A stretch of DNA of 64,000 nt from CAVURS01 sp963795385 (GTDB taxonomy: Bacteria; Actinomycetota; Actinomycetes; Actinomycetales; CAVURS01): the NCBI GenBank assembly GCA_963795385.1, contig CAWCHK010000014.1, positions 957,598 to 1,021,597 of the forward strand, given 5' to 3'. The position numbers and the translations under genes were made by a program. How positions within the stretch are numbered: the first letter of the stretch is position 1; each line of letters starts with the position of its first letter. The notes below the pieces were generated by a model. That model saw only the letters and a list, made by a program, of their open reading frames with translations, did no database searches and was not told the origin of the DNA. This document shows positions 15,633-26,490 of this stretch, one piece after another.

Positions 15633-18230
15633 TCATTCCGTCGTCAGCAGGGCCACCGGAAATGACGCGAGCGCCTGTGCCACCGGCAATGTTTTACCCA
15701 ATGGGCCGATCCGATTGCCTGAAATGACGTCGCGCACCGCCAAACCATGCAGCAATGAAGGCAGGCGCAACGCCGAATTCTGCCATGATGATGCTGGAAT
15801 CATCAGTGAGTCACCACTTCCAAGCAGCCGTCCCGGCAGTCGTGGCACGATGGTGACTGCGCTGAGCCTCCCCGCGCTGCGAACAAAAGCAACCACGTGC
15901 TGCGCTGCAGGCCCATCCACCTCAATCGCGTGATAGTCTCCAAGGCCAAACACGTCCGGCATCAGGCTGCGCTTTGCGAGGATCTGCACAATCAGAGCCT
16001 GCTTCACTCGTCCGTCGCGCCAGCATGATGCCAGCGCAGTCGGCGCTTCACCGGACTGCAAGGTAGCAACCCGTCGGGTAAAATCTACTGGACTGCGATT
16101 ATCAGGATCGACAAGGCTGAGATCCCAGAACTCACAACCCTGATAGAAATCCGGCACACCCGGCACCGTAAGTTTCAACACCGTCTGCGCCAGACCATTT
16201 ACCGCGCCGGCAGGTCCGATGCGATGCGCGACATTTGCAGCCTCGGTAACAAATCCCCCGGTATCCGCCATGATCGTGTAAAGAAAAGACTGCGCTGCCT
16301 CTTCATATTCCAGATTGGGTGCAGTCCAGTCGGTCGCCAGCTTTGCCTCACGCATCGCCTTGAGCTGCCAGCTGGCCAACCGTTCGGTGAATCTCTCTAC
16401 ACCGGCAGCATCCGTCGCATCCAGCTCAGTCGGCCAGGCTCCCACGACCATTTGGTACAGCATCAACTCGTCGCCGAGCGACGGGCTTCGCGCCCCGGCC
16501 AGTCGCCCATGCTGCGCGTTAAGGGTCAGCCACCGGCGGGCTGCTGCGCCCCATTCGTCTGGTGCCTCACTGAGTACAGCGAGCCGTGCCCGCACATCTT
16601 CGCCACGCTTGTGGTCATGCGTTGCGGTTGCCAGCATCGCCGCGGGAAAATGTCGCTGGCGTGAGGTGTTTGCCGCGTGGAATGCATCAACACTCATGCT
16701 GAAGCGCGCGATGTCGGCACCAACCTCGTTGCGGGACAGCAGCACACCGTAGCGATAGAAAGCTGTGTCCTCCACGGCTTTGGCCGCCAGTGGGGCGCTG
16801 AGTTGCTGGAAGCGGACAGTGGCGACACAGTGTGCCTGCTCCGACGCATCCACCGTATCGCCACCAAGCCAACGATCCAGCAATGCGAGGACCGGACGAT
16901 CGGCCGCGCGACATTCCGTCATGGCACCCGCCACCGCCTTGGCGAATGCGGCATCGTCCGATGCAGACCGCCGGCCACTGCCGTAGCTGCGATATGCCGG
17001 GAAGTGCGCCAGCAGTGCCACCAGCGAACGGCGGATGGCGGGACGTGTCGTGTCCCGCGTCTCGAGCCGCGCAAGTGCAATGCGATGCAAAGATTCTGCC
17101 ACAGCGTCAAGTTGCGCGGTGAAGCTGCTGCTCAGCACATCATGTCGCGCAGCAACCTCTTCAACGGCAAAGTCGGCGGAGCGGCCACTCACCGAGTTCC
17201 AGAGTAGCTTCAGTGGAACTTCGCCTGCCGGATCGTGCAGCAGCGCGTTTACCTCATCCATAAAATCGTAACCGCTGGTTCCGTCCACTTCCCAGTCGGT
17301 TGGTAACCGTTCGCCGGCACCAAGGATCTTCTCGACAACGAGCCAGCCAGGGCCGGACGGCGCATCAGCTGGACGACGAGTCTCCAATTTGCGCAACCAT
17401 GCGCGTAGCAGCGCGGCAGTAACCGGCTGGGTCGGACAAGCCATCGACGTGATCCACGCGCACTCCGTCGATCAGCCCTTGCTCGTAGAGGCGCAGCAAT
17501 GTCGCATGTGTCGCCTCGAATACCTCGTCATCTTCGATCCGCAAGCGCCGCCAGGCCGTTGATGTCGAAGAAGCGCCGCCAATTGATCTCGTCGCCGGCG
17601 GTGCGCCACCATGCGAGCCGATAATGTTGCCGCTCAAGCAACTGATGCAGTCGTTCCCTCCCTGCCTCCGTTGCAGGTTCGAAGGCACTGGCGGGGAATG
17701 CGGCGACTTCGGCATCATCCTCTGGCCGTATCGGGAAGCGGTTATCGAAATAGCGGATGACCGGCGATGGCCAATCATTGTTGCGCGCCAATGTAATTGC
17801 ACCGGATTGCAACGCCTCACCGTACGGATCGCCAAGAAACGGTGCCAGCACCTTGCCACGCAGGCAGGGGTCCGAGTTGTTCCAGTCGATATCGAAGAAA
17901 TTGCGCATAGCGGCTGGCCCTCCCATGCCGCAGAACATCACCCCACCAAGGGTTCTCCATGCCACCTGCCGCCATATGGTTCGGCACGATGTCGACAATG
18001 ATGCCAAGCCCTGCCCTGCGCAGTGTCGCAACCAGGCTTCGCAAGCCAGCTTCGCCGCCAAGCTCCGGGTTGACCTGGGTCGGATCGACCACGTCATAGC
18101 CGTGCATCGAACCGGCGCGTGCAGTCAGTATCGGCGACACGTATAAATGGCTGATGCCCAATGATGCAAAGTATGGAACGAGCCGCTCAGCATCCGCAAA
18201 GCCAAACTCGCGGTGCAACTGCAGGCGCAT
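15633..18230 (-). pseudogene. treY: Maltooligosyltrehalose synthase TreY, interrupted by three frameshifts
   Basis: GH13 enzyme that turns the reducing end of a maltooligosaccharide into a trehalosyl unit, working with TreZ. From the ATG at 18230 the N-terminus is classic (MRLQLHREFGF, SLGISHLYVSPILTARAG, HGYDVVDPTQVNPELGG, DIVPNHMA). Breaks: ~17899 (ASRYAQF then FDIDWNNSDP in the next frame; TTT for TT), ~17542 (FFDINGLAAL then RIEDDEVFEA) and ~17412 (DPAGYCR then LRAWLRKLE). Each is one extra base. The nucleophile region GVRVDHVDG and acid EKILGAGERLP are retained, as is VPGVPDFYQG. The last 603 codons (15633-17444) form one open frame. Last gene of the glucan run, 18 bases after malQ. Confidence 0.85.
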
Positions 18231-18248
18231 GGTTGCACGGGGTTGACT

Positions 18249-20331
18249 TCATTGTCGCGGCCGTTTTGTCGCTACCCGCTCCACTCGGGCTGCGGCGCGT
18301 GGTTCATCAAGGAGCGATTCGGTCTCGCCGTTGAGCCGCCGGCGCCAGTTTGGATGTTCCGCCGTGGTCCCGGGTAGATTTGGTTGCTCCTCCTGCCCAA
18401 CCACATCTTCAATCGGCAGCAGGCAAAGCGGCGAATTGAGTCCGGCAAACGAAGGTCAGTGCCGCATCCACGACCGGCGCCGAATCTTCAGGCGACGGTG
18501 CGGGCTGCTGGCCACGCCGGCATCGACAAAGGACTGCCAGAGAGCAACACGATCCCTGGTACGTTCGGCTGCGACGCTCGCCTCGTCAACACCGACGCCA
18601 AGGCGGCCGCAGGCGGCACGCATGGTGATGTCCTTACCGTGCCACCAACCGGCGACAGTGGGCAGATCGTGAGTGGAAGTCATCGCGACGGCAGATCGAT
18701 CCCACGCACCAGGCGGGGTGAATGCCTCTCCAGTCCGCTCGAACCATAACACTCGCATGCCATGCAAACCGGCAGTCTCCAGCAAGTCACGGAAGCCAGT
18801 TGGTAATGTCCCCAAATCCTCACCAACCACAATTGCCTGATGCCGCTGCGATTCCAGAGCGAGCAAACGCAAGAGATCGGTAACCGGATACGCAAGGTAG
18901 GCGCCGTCCGCCGGCGTCGCGCCTTCCGGCACTAGCCATAATCGCGCCAGCCCCATCGCATGGTCGATGCGCAGACCGCCGGTGTTACGCAGTGCAGCCC
19001 GCACCGTCGCAAGGAATGGCGCGAATCCGCCATTGATCAGTGATCGCGGAGAAAATCCGGTGAGGCCCCAATCCTGACCTCCTGGATTGAACAGATCCGG
19101 TGGCGCACCGATCGACAAGCCACCCAAAATGTCGCTCTGTCGGCTCCATGCATGGCTACCCATCGGGTCCATCCCAACGGCCAGATCACCGATCAGCCCG
19201 ACGCGCATTCCTGCCAGGCGAGCCCGCTCTTGCGCTATACCGAGCGAGCGATCAGCGAGCCATTGCAAGAAAACATGAAACCGTACTTCGCCTTCATGCG
19301 AGTCGGCGAATACCGCGACACTTGCACTGGTCGGATTGCGAAGATCCAATGGCCAATGTCGCCAATCTCCAATGCCCGCGGCCAACTGTTCGGCATGCAG
19401 CGCCTCAAATACCGCGTGCTGCACCAATAGTTCACCACCTTCGGCCCGAAACCGCGCGAAATCCGCCAGAAGTGCACCGTCGGCGTCTCTCCCCAGTGAA
19501 ACGCGTCGAATAGCGCGCGCAGCATGCGGAGCTTGGCGCGCGCCGCGGCGCCTGCCAATCGATGAGGTTCAATGCTTCCAGCTCGGCAAACGTGTCGGCC
19601 AGTTCTACCGCCGCCAGCGTGCGGGCGACCTGCTGCTCACCGAGCACCAACGCCGGCGATGCGTGCAACGGGTTGAGGAACAACCGGGTGGACGGCGAAT
19701 ACGGGCCGAACCGCGCAGGATCGGCAGTAAAGAGCGCGTGCAACGGACTGAGGGCCAAGGCATCGGCGCCACGGGAACCTGCTGCTTCGGCCAACGCGGC
19801 AATACCGCTGGCGTCGCCGATGCCGCCATCGCCTCGGTGCCGCAACGCATACACCTGCGCAGCGATACCCCAAAGGCGCGCGTCGGGCACGGCATCATCG
19901 ATCGTATGGCAACGGCTGGGTGCTACTGCCAGGACCAGATCACGATCATCGATCAGCAGTCGATGATAACCAGTCTCGCCGATTGCTGGCACGCGCAACC
20001 GGCCGCGCACGGGCAGCAACGAAACGTCTCGCTCTTCACCGGTCTCGAGTTTCAGCCGCGCACGGCGGGCCTCACTCGCTCCAACATCGAGCCGCGTCGG
20101 CCTGCCTGCCGTGGCCGTGATCAGCGGCGGGAGTGCCTGGATGTTGGACTTGCGCCCGAGGATTTTGCGACTGGCAAGCAGATCACCACGTGTCGCGCAT
20201 GGCAAGCCGAGCGTCCCGAGGATGCGGCGCAGCACGGAGGATTCCACGACCTGGGGCCGACCGGCAAAGTCTTGCCATTCGACAGCAATTCCGGCCCGGC
20301 GTGCCAGATCCTGGATTGCTTCGTCATTCAT
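18249..20331 (-). pseudogene. malQ: 4-alpha-glucanotransferase MalQ, interrupted by about four frameshifts
   Basis: GH77 disproportionating enzyme acting on maltooligosaccharides. The start ATG at 20331 (MNDEAIQDLARRAGIAVEW) overlaps the treZ stop by eight bases. Intact stretches include LWGIAAQVYALRHRGDGGIG, GADALALSPLHALF, NTGGLRIDHAMGLARLWLVP (nucleophile region), IVVGEDLGTLP (acid Glu) and STHDLPTVAGWW. Frame breaks lie near 19550 and 19490 (before FDAF and LADFARFRAEGGE), ~18500 and ~18448. After the last, the family tail LCLLPIEDVVGQEEQPNLPG and EHPNWRRRL is encoded, ending with TGA at 18249. The three other than 18448 need either one lost or two gained bases. Confidence 0.82.
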
Positions 20332-22100
20332 CGTCCGCCAGACCCGTATCGAGAAAAGCGAAAGTGCAGTGTCCTGGCAGCCAGCCGGAGCGGGCCAACT
20401 GTACCGCATCGGTTGCGTTCGCATACAGGAGGCGACCGGGAGGAGGCGTCATCGACGTTGGTTCAGCGCCAAAGTTGGTTGCGACGGCCAGCACCGCACC
20501 GTCGCCAAACCGCCATCGCGCAAAAACCGATTTCGGCCCGACCGCATAAGCCTCGACTGTTCGTGCGGTATCCAGACGCGGCACGATTTCCTTCTGGCGC
20601 AGCAAGATCAGCTGCCGGTAGAGCGCTTCGCGCTCAGAGCCGAAAACTTCGTCGCCATGTGGGACCGAGGCATCGAAGGTCGTAGTGGCATTCGGATCAG
20701 GGATACGCTGCCGCTTTGCAGGATCCGCAAACGCTGGGAACCGGGCGAACTCATTGCGCCTGCCCTCGCGCACGGCATCTGCCAGTTCCGGGCGATGGTC
20801 GGTAAAGAACAAGAACGGCGTGCGGCTCGCCGTTTCCTCGCCCATGAAGAGTAAGGGAATCTGCGGGCACAGCATCAGCAATGCGATGGCCGCTTCCAGC
20901 GCCGAATGCTCGACCAGTGTGGTCAGCCGCTCGCCAAATGCGCGATTGCCAACCTGGTCATGGTTCTGCAGGAACAGCACGAAGGCTGTCGGCGGCAGAT
21001 GGGCGCTTGGCATCCCTCGCGGGCCACCGAGATAATTCGAATGCTCGCCCTGATAAATAAATCCTTCGGCCAAGCATCGTGCCAGCTGCTCCACCGGGCG
21101 GTGGCCATAATCAGCGTAGTAGCCGGCGTCTTCGCCGGTGAGAAGGACATGCAGCACATTGTGGCCATCATCGTTCCACTGTGCATCGATATCCTTCGCC
21201 AGGTGCAATGAAGTCATTGTGATGTTCGAGGACCAGATGCACATGCCGTCCCGGCTCTGTGGTTGCGCGTACCGTCGCAGCCATCTCATCCACCCAATCC
21301 TGTTCCTCGATTGCATGGACCGCATCGAAACGCAGACCGTCGAAACGGTACTCCATCAACCAGTACAATACGTTGCCGGTGAAGAAATTGCGCACTGCCG
21401 GCTGGCGAAAATCGATCGCAGGCCCCCACGGAGTATGGTGGTCGGCGCGAAAGAACTGTGGAGCATAGAGCGACAGGTAGTTCCCATCGGGGCCGAAATG
21501 GTTATAGACCACGTCGAGGAAAATCATCAGGCCGAGGTCGTGAGCGGTATCGACCAGGGCTTTCAACTGGTCGGGTGACCCGTACGTTGCGTCAGGCGCA
21601 TAGGGCAGCACGCCGTCGTAACCCCAATTGCGGCGGCCAGGGAATTCGTTCACCGGCATCAGCTCGACCGCAGTGACGCCAAGTGCGGCAAGCCGCGGCA
21701 ATTGCTTCGCTACGCCGCAGAACCCGCCGAGCAGACCCACATGCAACTGGTACAGGACGGTCTCGCGCCAGGGGCGCCCTCGCCAGGCGGAATGGCGCCA
21801 TTTGTAGCGCTGAGGATCGATGACCACGCTCGGACCATGGACGTCGGCTGACTGTGCGCGCGATGCCGGATCAGGAACCAGCGCCCCGTCGGCCAATTGA
21901 TAGTGATAGCGAGTACCGGCTCCGCATGCCGCGATTGCCTCGAACCAACCGTCGGCCTGTCGCACCATGGGAACGGTCGGGCCATCCGCCAGGGCCACGC
22001 CGACAGTCTCCTGCGCCGGCGCCCAAATACGGAATCGGGTCTGGTCCCCCGCTATCACATTGGCACCGAAGCCAAGGTCGCGTGCGAAGAAATCGCTCAT
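20324..22100 (-). pseudogene. treZ: Malto-oligosyltrehalose trehalohydrolase TreZ, interrupted by one frameshift
   Basis: GH13 hydrolase that releases trehalose from the TreY product. Start ATG at 22100 (MSDFFARDLGFGANVI), sharing one base with the glgX stop. An N-terminal carbohydrate-binding domain (TRFRIWAPAQETVGVAL) precedes the barrel: ELMPVNEFPGRRNWGYDGV, LDVVYNHFGPDGNYL, FDGLRFDAVHAI (nucleophile Asp), then VLEHHNDF with the acid Glu. The frame breaks near 21193, where APGEG is followed by DIDAQWNDDGHNVLHVL one frame over (one extra G). Downstream, FLQNHDQVGNRAFGERL and the C-terminal beta domain are intact to 20324. Confidence 0.87.
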
Positions 22101-24205
22101 TAGACGCCCCTGGCACTCTCGGAGTGAAGCAGCACAGCGCAATGTGCTGCGACCTCAACCTCGGAGCCTTCGATGACACGTTCGTCCGCCTCCGGCTCGG
22201 CACTATCGAGCAGGATCCGGCTCGGGAACTGTGGCAATGGCAGCCGATAGTCGCATGGTCGCTCAGTCGGGTTGAATAGCAGCGTCAGAATCGTGACTCC
22301 CCCTTCCCGACTTTGCATAGCACGGCGCAGAACCAACGTTCGCTGCTCGAGGTCGTTCCACGCCTCGGCAGGAATTGTTCCTCCGTCCTGATCGAACCAC
22401 TCGATATCGGCGATATCCGGTGCAGGATGCGCATTGCCATGTAGGAAGACAGGGCTGCGCAGCACAGGATGCTCACGCCTCAGTGCGATCAGCCGCGTCA
22501 CAAATTTGATAAGAGAGGAGCCCGCAGGAGTACCCGTCATCGACCAGTCCAGCCAGGACATTTCATTATCCTGGCAATAGGCGTTGTTGTTGCCCCGCTG
22601 AGTGCGGCCGAACTCGTCGCCGGCGAGCAACATCGGGGTACCCGCAGCCAGGAACACGGTAGCCAGCATGGCCCGCCGGACGCGGTCCCGCGCGGTGTTA
22701 ATCACGGGATCGTCGCTCGGCCCCTCCACGCCCCAATTGCTGGTGAAGTTAGCCGGGTGCCCGTCGCGGTTATCCTCGCCATTCGCCTCGTTGTGGCGGT
22801 CGACATAGCTTACCGCATCATACAGCGTAAATCCGTCATGCGACGCGGCAAAATTCACCGAAGCCCACGGTCGCCTGCCCTGGCGTGCGAAGATATCGGC
22901 CGAACCAGCGAGCCGCGCGGCGATCTCCGGACGCTGACCTGGATCGTTACGCCAGAAACGGCGCACGCCATCACGGAACCGGTCATTCCATTCCGCGAAT
23001 CCGGGCGGATGATTGCCAAGCTGGTAGCCACCGGGGCCCACGTCCCATGGCTCAGCGATCAACTTCACGCCAGACAGGATCGGATCCTGACGGAGCGCGT
23101 CAAAGAAGCCAGAGCCCGGATCGAAGCCGTTAGGCTCACGACCCAGCGCGGCACTGAGGTCGAAGCGGAATCCGTCGACATGGAACGAGGTGACCCAGTA
23201 GCGCAGTGAGTCCATCACCAATTGTAGCACGCGCGGATGCGACAGGTTCACCGTGTTGCCAGTACCCGTATCATTGACGGTGCGTCGGGGGTCATCTAAC
23301 TCCAGTCGATAGTAGCTGGCATTGTCGAGGCCGCGGAAGGACAGGGTGGGGCCCTTTTCGTCGCTTTCCGCCGTGTGGTTGTAAACGACGTCAAGGATCA
23401 CTTCGATCCCAGCCGCATGTAGTCGACGCACTGCTACTCGCATTTCATTTGGCGAGTGGTCCGACAGATAGGACGGCTCTGGCGCGAAATAGCCAAGTGT
23501 GTTGTAGCCCCAGTAGTTGCGTAGGCCCCGACGCTGCAGGGCACGATCCTGCACGAATGCGTGCACCGGCATGAGTTCGATTGTGGTAATGCCAAGGCGA
23601 CGCAGGTAATCGATCACCGGCGGATGCGCCAAGGCGGCGAATTTCCCGCGTTCATGCGGGCGGATATCGTCCCGCAACATCGTCAGTCCGCGCAGATGCG
23701 CCTCATAGATCACGGTTTCCGACCACGGCACGTTGGGTGGATGGTCGTCGCCCCAATTGAAAAAATCGTCAGTGACGACGCCCTTAGGCATGGCTGGCGC
23801 ACTGTCGCGGCGATCGAATGACAGGTCACCACGCGACGAGTTTAGTCGGAAGCCGTACAGTGCATCGGTCCAGTGCAATTGCCCAGCCAGAGCCCGCGCA
23901 TAGGGATCGAGCAGCAGCTTATGGTGATTGAAGCGATGACCGCGCTCCGGGTCGTAAGGCCCCAGGACGCGATACCCGTATAGTAGCCCTGCGGTCGCAT
24001 CAGGCAGATAGCCGTGCCACACCTCGTCGGTATATTCTGGCAATGTATATCTTGCGATTTCACGCCGGCCCGATGGTTCGAACAGGCAAAGGTCGACGCG
24101 GTCCGCATGCGTCGAAAAAACCGCGAAGTTGATACCGAGCCCATCCCACGTTGCGCCGAGGGGGAATGACCGGCCCGGCAGTAGCCGATCAGAAAGGGGC
24201 TGCAT
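22100..24205 (-). CDS. glgX: Glycogen debranching enzyme GlgX
   Basis: 701 residues and the only gene of the glucan run fully intact as written. GH13 isoamylase-type enzyme that hydrolyses alpha-1,6 branches left by phosphorylase. N-terminal CBM48-like domain (LGATWDGLGINFAVFSTHAD), then LDVVYNHTAESDEKGPTLSF, FHVDGFRFDLSAALGREPNG (nucleophile Asp), KLIAEPWDVGPGGYQLG (acid Glu), FAASHDGFTLYDAVSY, and AGDEFGRTQRGNNNAYCQDN, the GlgX signature. The start at 24205 (MQPLSDRLLPGRSFPLGAT) lies 88 bases after the glgB stop, the largest gap in the run. The debranched chains would feed TreYZ and MalQ. Confidence 0.95.
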   Translation of the reverse strand: MQPLSDRLLPGRSFPLGATWDGLGINFAVFSTHADRVDLCLFEPSGRREIARYTLPEYTDEVWHGYLPDATAGLLYGYRVLGPYDPERGHRFNHHKLLLDPYARALAGQLHWTDALYGFRLNSSRGDLSFDRRDSAPAMPKGVVTDDFFNWGDDHPPNVPWSETVIYEAHLRGLTMLRDDIRPHERGKFAALAHPPVIDYLRRLGITTIELMPVHAFVQDRALQRRGLRNYWGYNTLGYFAPEPSYLSDHSPNEMRVAVRRLHAAGIEVILDVVYNHTAESDEKGPTLSFRGLDNASYYRLELDDPRRTVNDTGTGNTVNLSHPRVLQLVMDSLRYWVTSFHVDGFRFDLSAALGREPNGFDPGSGFFDALRQDPILSGVKLIAEPWDVGPGGYQLGNHPPGFAEWNDRFRDGVRRFWRNDPGQRPEIAARLAGSADIFARQGRRPWASVNFAASHDGFTLYDAVSYVDRHNEANGEDNRDGHPANFTSNWGVEGPSDDPVINTARDRVRRAMLATVFLAAGTPMLLAGDEFGRTQRGNNNAYCQDNEMSWLDWSMTGTPAGSSLIKFVTRLIALRREHPVLRSPVFLHGNAHPAPDIADIEWFDQDGGTIPAEAWNDLEQRTLVLRRAMQSREGGVTILTLLFNPTERPCDYRLPLPQFPSRILLDSAEPEADERVIEGSEVEVAAHCAVLLHSESARGV

Positions 24206-24293
24206 GGTCCCCTATCGGTAGGGTCCACGACGGCATCGATCGCGTCATGGTTGGGCGTGAGAGCAAAAGCGGCGCGGAACGCTGTGCACCCCT

Positions 24294-26490
24294 TCAGTCC
24301 CCGAACCGGAGATACAGTGTCGCAAGCGGCGGCACAGTTAGCTCCAGCGACTGCGCCTCGCCATGGCGTTGCACTGGCACGGTCCTCAAGCTGCCGCCAT
24401 TGCCCATGTTGGATCCGCCGTAGACCGCAGCATCTGTATTGAGCAACTCTTGCCATGTTCCTGCATTTGGCACGCCAATGCCATAGCCAGCACGCGGCAC
24501 CGGCGTCATGTTGCAGACAACCAGGACCGGCGGAGTCGAACTCGTGGCCCAGACGCAGGAATGCGAATACCGAATTCGCCCTGTCGTCGCCGATCACCCA
24601 ACGGAATCCGGTGGACACCAAGTCACGCTGGTGCAACGCAGGCTGTTCTCCATAGTGGCGGTTCAGGTCGCGCACAACCCGCTGTATCCCGAGCCGCATC
24701 GGATCAGTGAGACCACCCCAGTCGAGCTCGCTGTCATGGCTCCACTCATGTTCCTGGGCGATCTCGCCCCCCATGAACAGCAGCTTCTTGCCGGGATGTC
24801 CCCACATGAAACCAAGATAAGCCCGCAGATTGGCATACCGCTGCCAGTTGTCGCCTGGCATCTTGGCAATGAGCGAACGCTTCCCGTACACCACCTCATC
24901 GTGTGACAGCGGCAGCACGAACCGCTCGGAGAACGCATACAGGAGGCCAAAAGTCATGTCGTTGTGGTGCCAGAAACGATGGACCGGATCCTCCTCCATG
25001 TAGCGAAGCGTGTCATGCATCCACCCCATATTCCACTTATAGGCGAAACCAAGCCCGCCCTCGCTGATGGGCCGAGATACGCCGGGCCACGCAGTCGACT
25101 CCTCGGCGATCGTGATGGCGCCCGCACAGCGCTCGCCCACGACAGCATTGAAGTGACGCAGGAAGCCGATTGCCTCCAAGTTCTCGCGTCCTCCATAGAC
25201 GTTGGGTATCCATTGCCCCTCGGCGCGTGAGTAGTCACGATACAGCATCGACGCAACGGCATCGACGCGCAAGCCGTCGACATGGAAGTGCTCGAGCCAA
25301 TAAAGCCCCGAAGCGATCAGGAACCCCTGCACTTCCCGACGACCGAAATTGTAAATGTACGTGTTCCAGTCTTGATGATAGCCTTCGCGCGGGTCCTGAT
25401 GTTCGTACAGCGCCGTCCCATCGAACCGCGCCATGCCGTGGGCGTCCGTCGGGAAATGCGCTGGTACCCAATCCACGATGACGCCGATATTGGCGCGATG
25501 GGAGGCATCCACGAAACGGGAAAAACCTTCGGGCGGCCCGAACCGCGCGCTTGGTGCAAACAGGCTAAGCGGTTGGTAGCCCCATGAACCACCAAATGGA
25601 TGCTCGGTCACTGGCATCAGTTCGATATGTGTGAAGCCCATCCCTTTGACATAAGGGACCAGTCGTTCGGCGAGTTCGTCCCAGGTAGGGATGCGTCCGT
25701 CTGGGTGAATCCACGATGCCGCATGGAGTTCATAGAAAGACAGTGGCGCGTCCGCGTCCTGTCTGCGCCCACGTTCCTGCATCCAGACTTCATCGTGCCA
25801 TACATGCGGTGTCGGATCGGCGACGACGGAGGCTGTCGCCGGTGGCGCCTCCGTCGCACGCGCCAGTGGGTCGGCCTTCAACGGCAGGCGCCAACCATCC
25901 GAGCCGACGATAGAAAATTTATACCGTGCACCCGTGGTAATCCGCGGAACGAACAACTCCCAGACGCCAGCCGGATAACGCAGGCGCATCGGGTGCCGTC
26001 GCGGATCCCAGGTGTTGAAATCGCCGACGACCGAGACAGAGCGCGCATTGGGTGCCCAGACCGCGAAGCGCACACCTGGCACGCCGTCGATCGTGACAAC
26101 GCCGGCACCAAGATGCTCCGCAAGTTCAAAATGCCGCCCCTCATTGAACAGATGCAGATCAAGCTCGCCCAACAGCGGACCAAAGGAATACGGATCCTCG
26201 GTTTCCTGCACAGCGTCCGGCCAGGCGACTCGCAGCAGGTACGCCTCATCACTGGTAACCGGTCCCACGAACAAGCCTTGGGGTACCGTCGGGGCAAGCC
26301 GGCCTAGCGAATGCCCCCCGAAGCGCGGAAGCACTTCGACTTCCAGCGCCCCTGGCAGGAATGCACGAACGATGCGGCCTCCAGCAGTGCCGCGCGGTCC
26401 CAGCAATGCGAATGGATCTCGTACCGTGCCGCTCGCCAGAGCCTCGGCTGCACCTTCCGGCAAGCCTGGCAATTCGGGCATGTCATTCAT
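24294..26490 (-). pseudogene. glgB: 1,4-alpha-glucan branching enzyme GlgB, frameshifted near the C-terminus
   Basis: GH13 branching enzyme that makes alpha-1,6 linkages. Start ATG at 26490 overlaps the treS stop (ATGA). Two N-terminal beta domains (DPFALLGPRG; VRFAVWAPNARSVSVVGDFN) precede the catalytic barrel: HFHVDGLRVDAVASMLYRDY (nucleophile), ITIAEESTAWPGVS (acid Glu), LPLSHDEVVYGKRSL. After VFAFLRLGHEFD an extra base near 24535 throws the frame into a long spurious run that overlaps glgX. The true tail (PPVLVVCNMTPVPRAGYG, then TWQELLNTDAAVYGGSNMGN, ending LYLRFGD at 24294) is in the neighbouring frame. Corrected length is about 731 residues. Confidence 0.88.

Noticed and set aside
18456..19427. 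Reading malQ fragments as separate small genes
   Set aside because: The pieces carry consecutive non-overlapping parts of one GH77 protein and join after correcting the frame.
24206..24293. Short stem CCCTA/TAGGG in the glgB-glgX gap as a terminator
   Set aside because: Only five base pairs with no T-tract; too weak to support a terminator.
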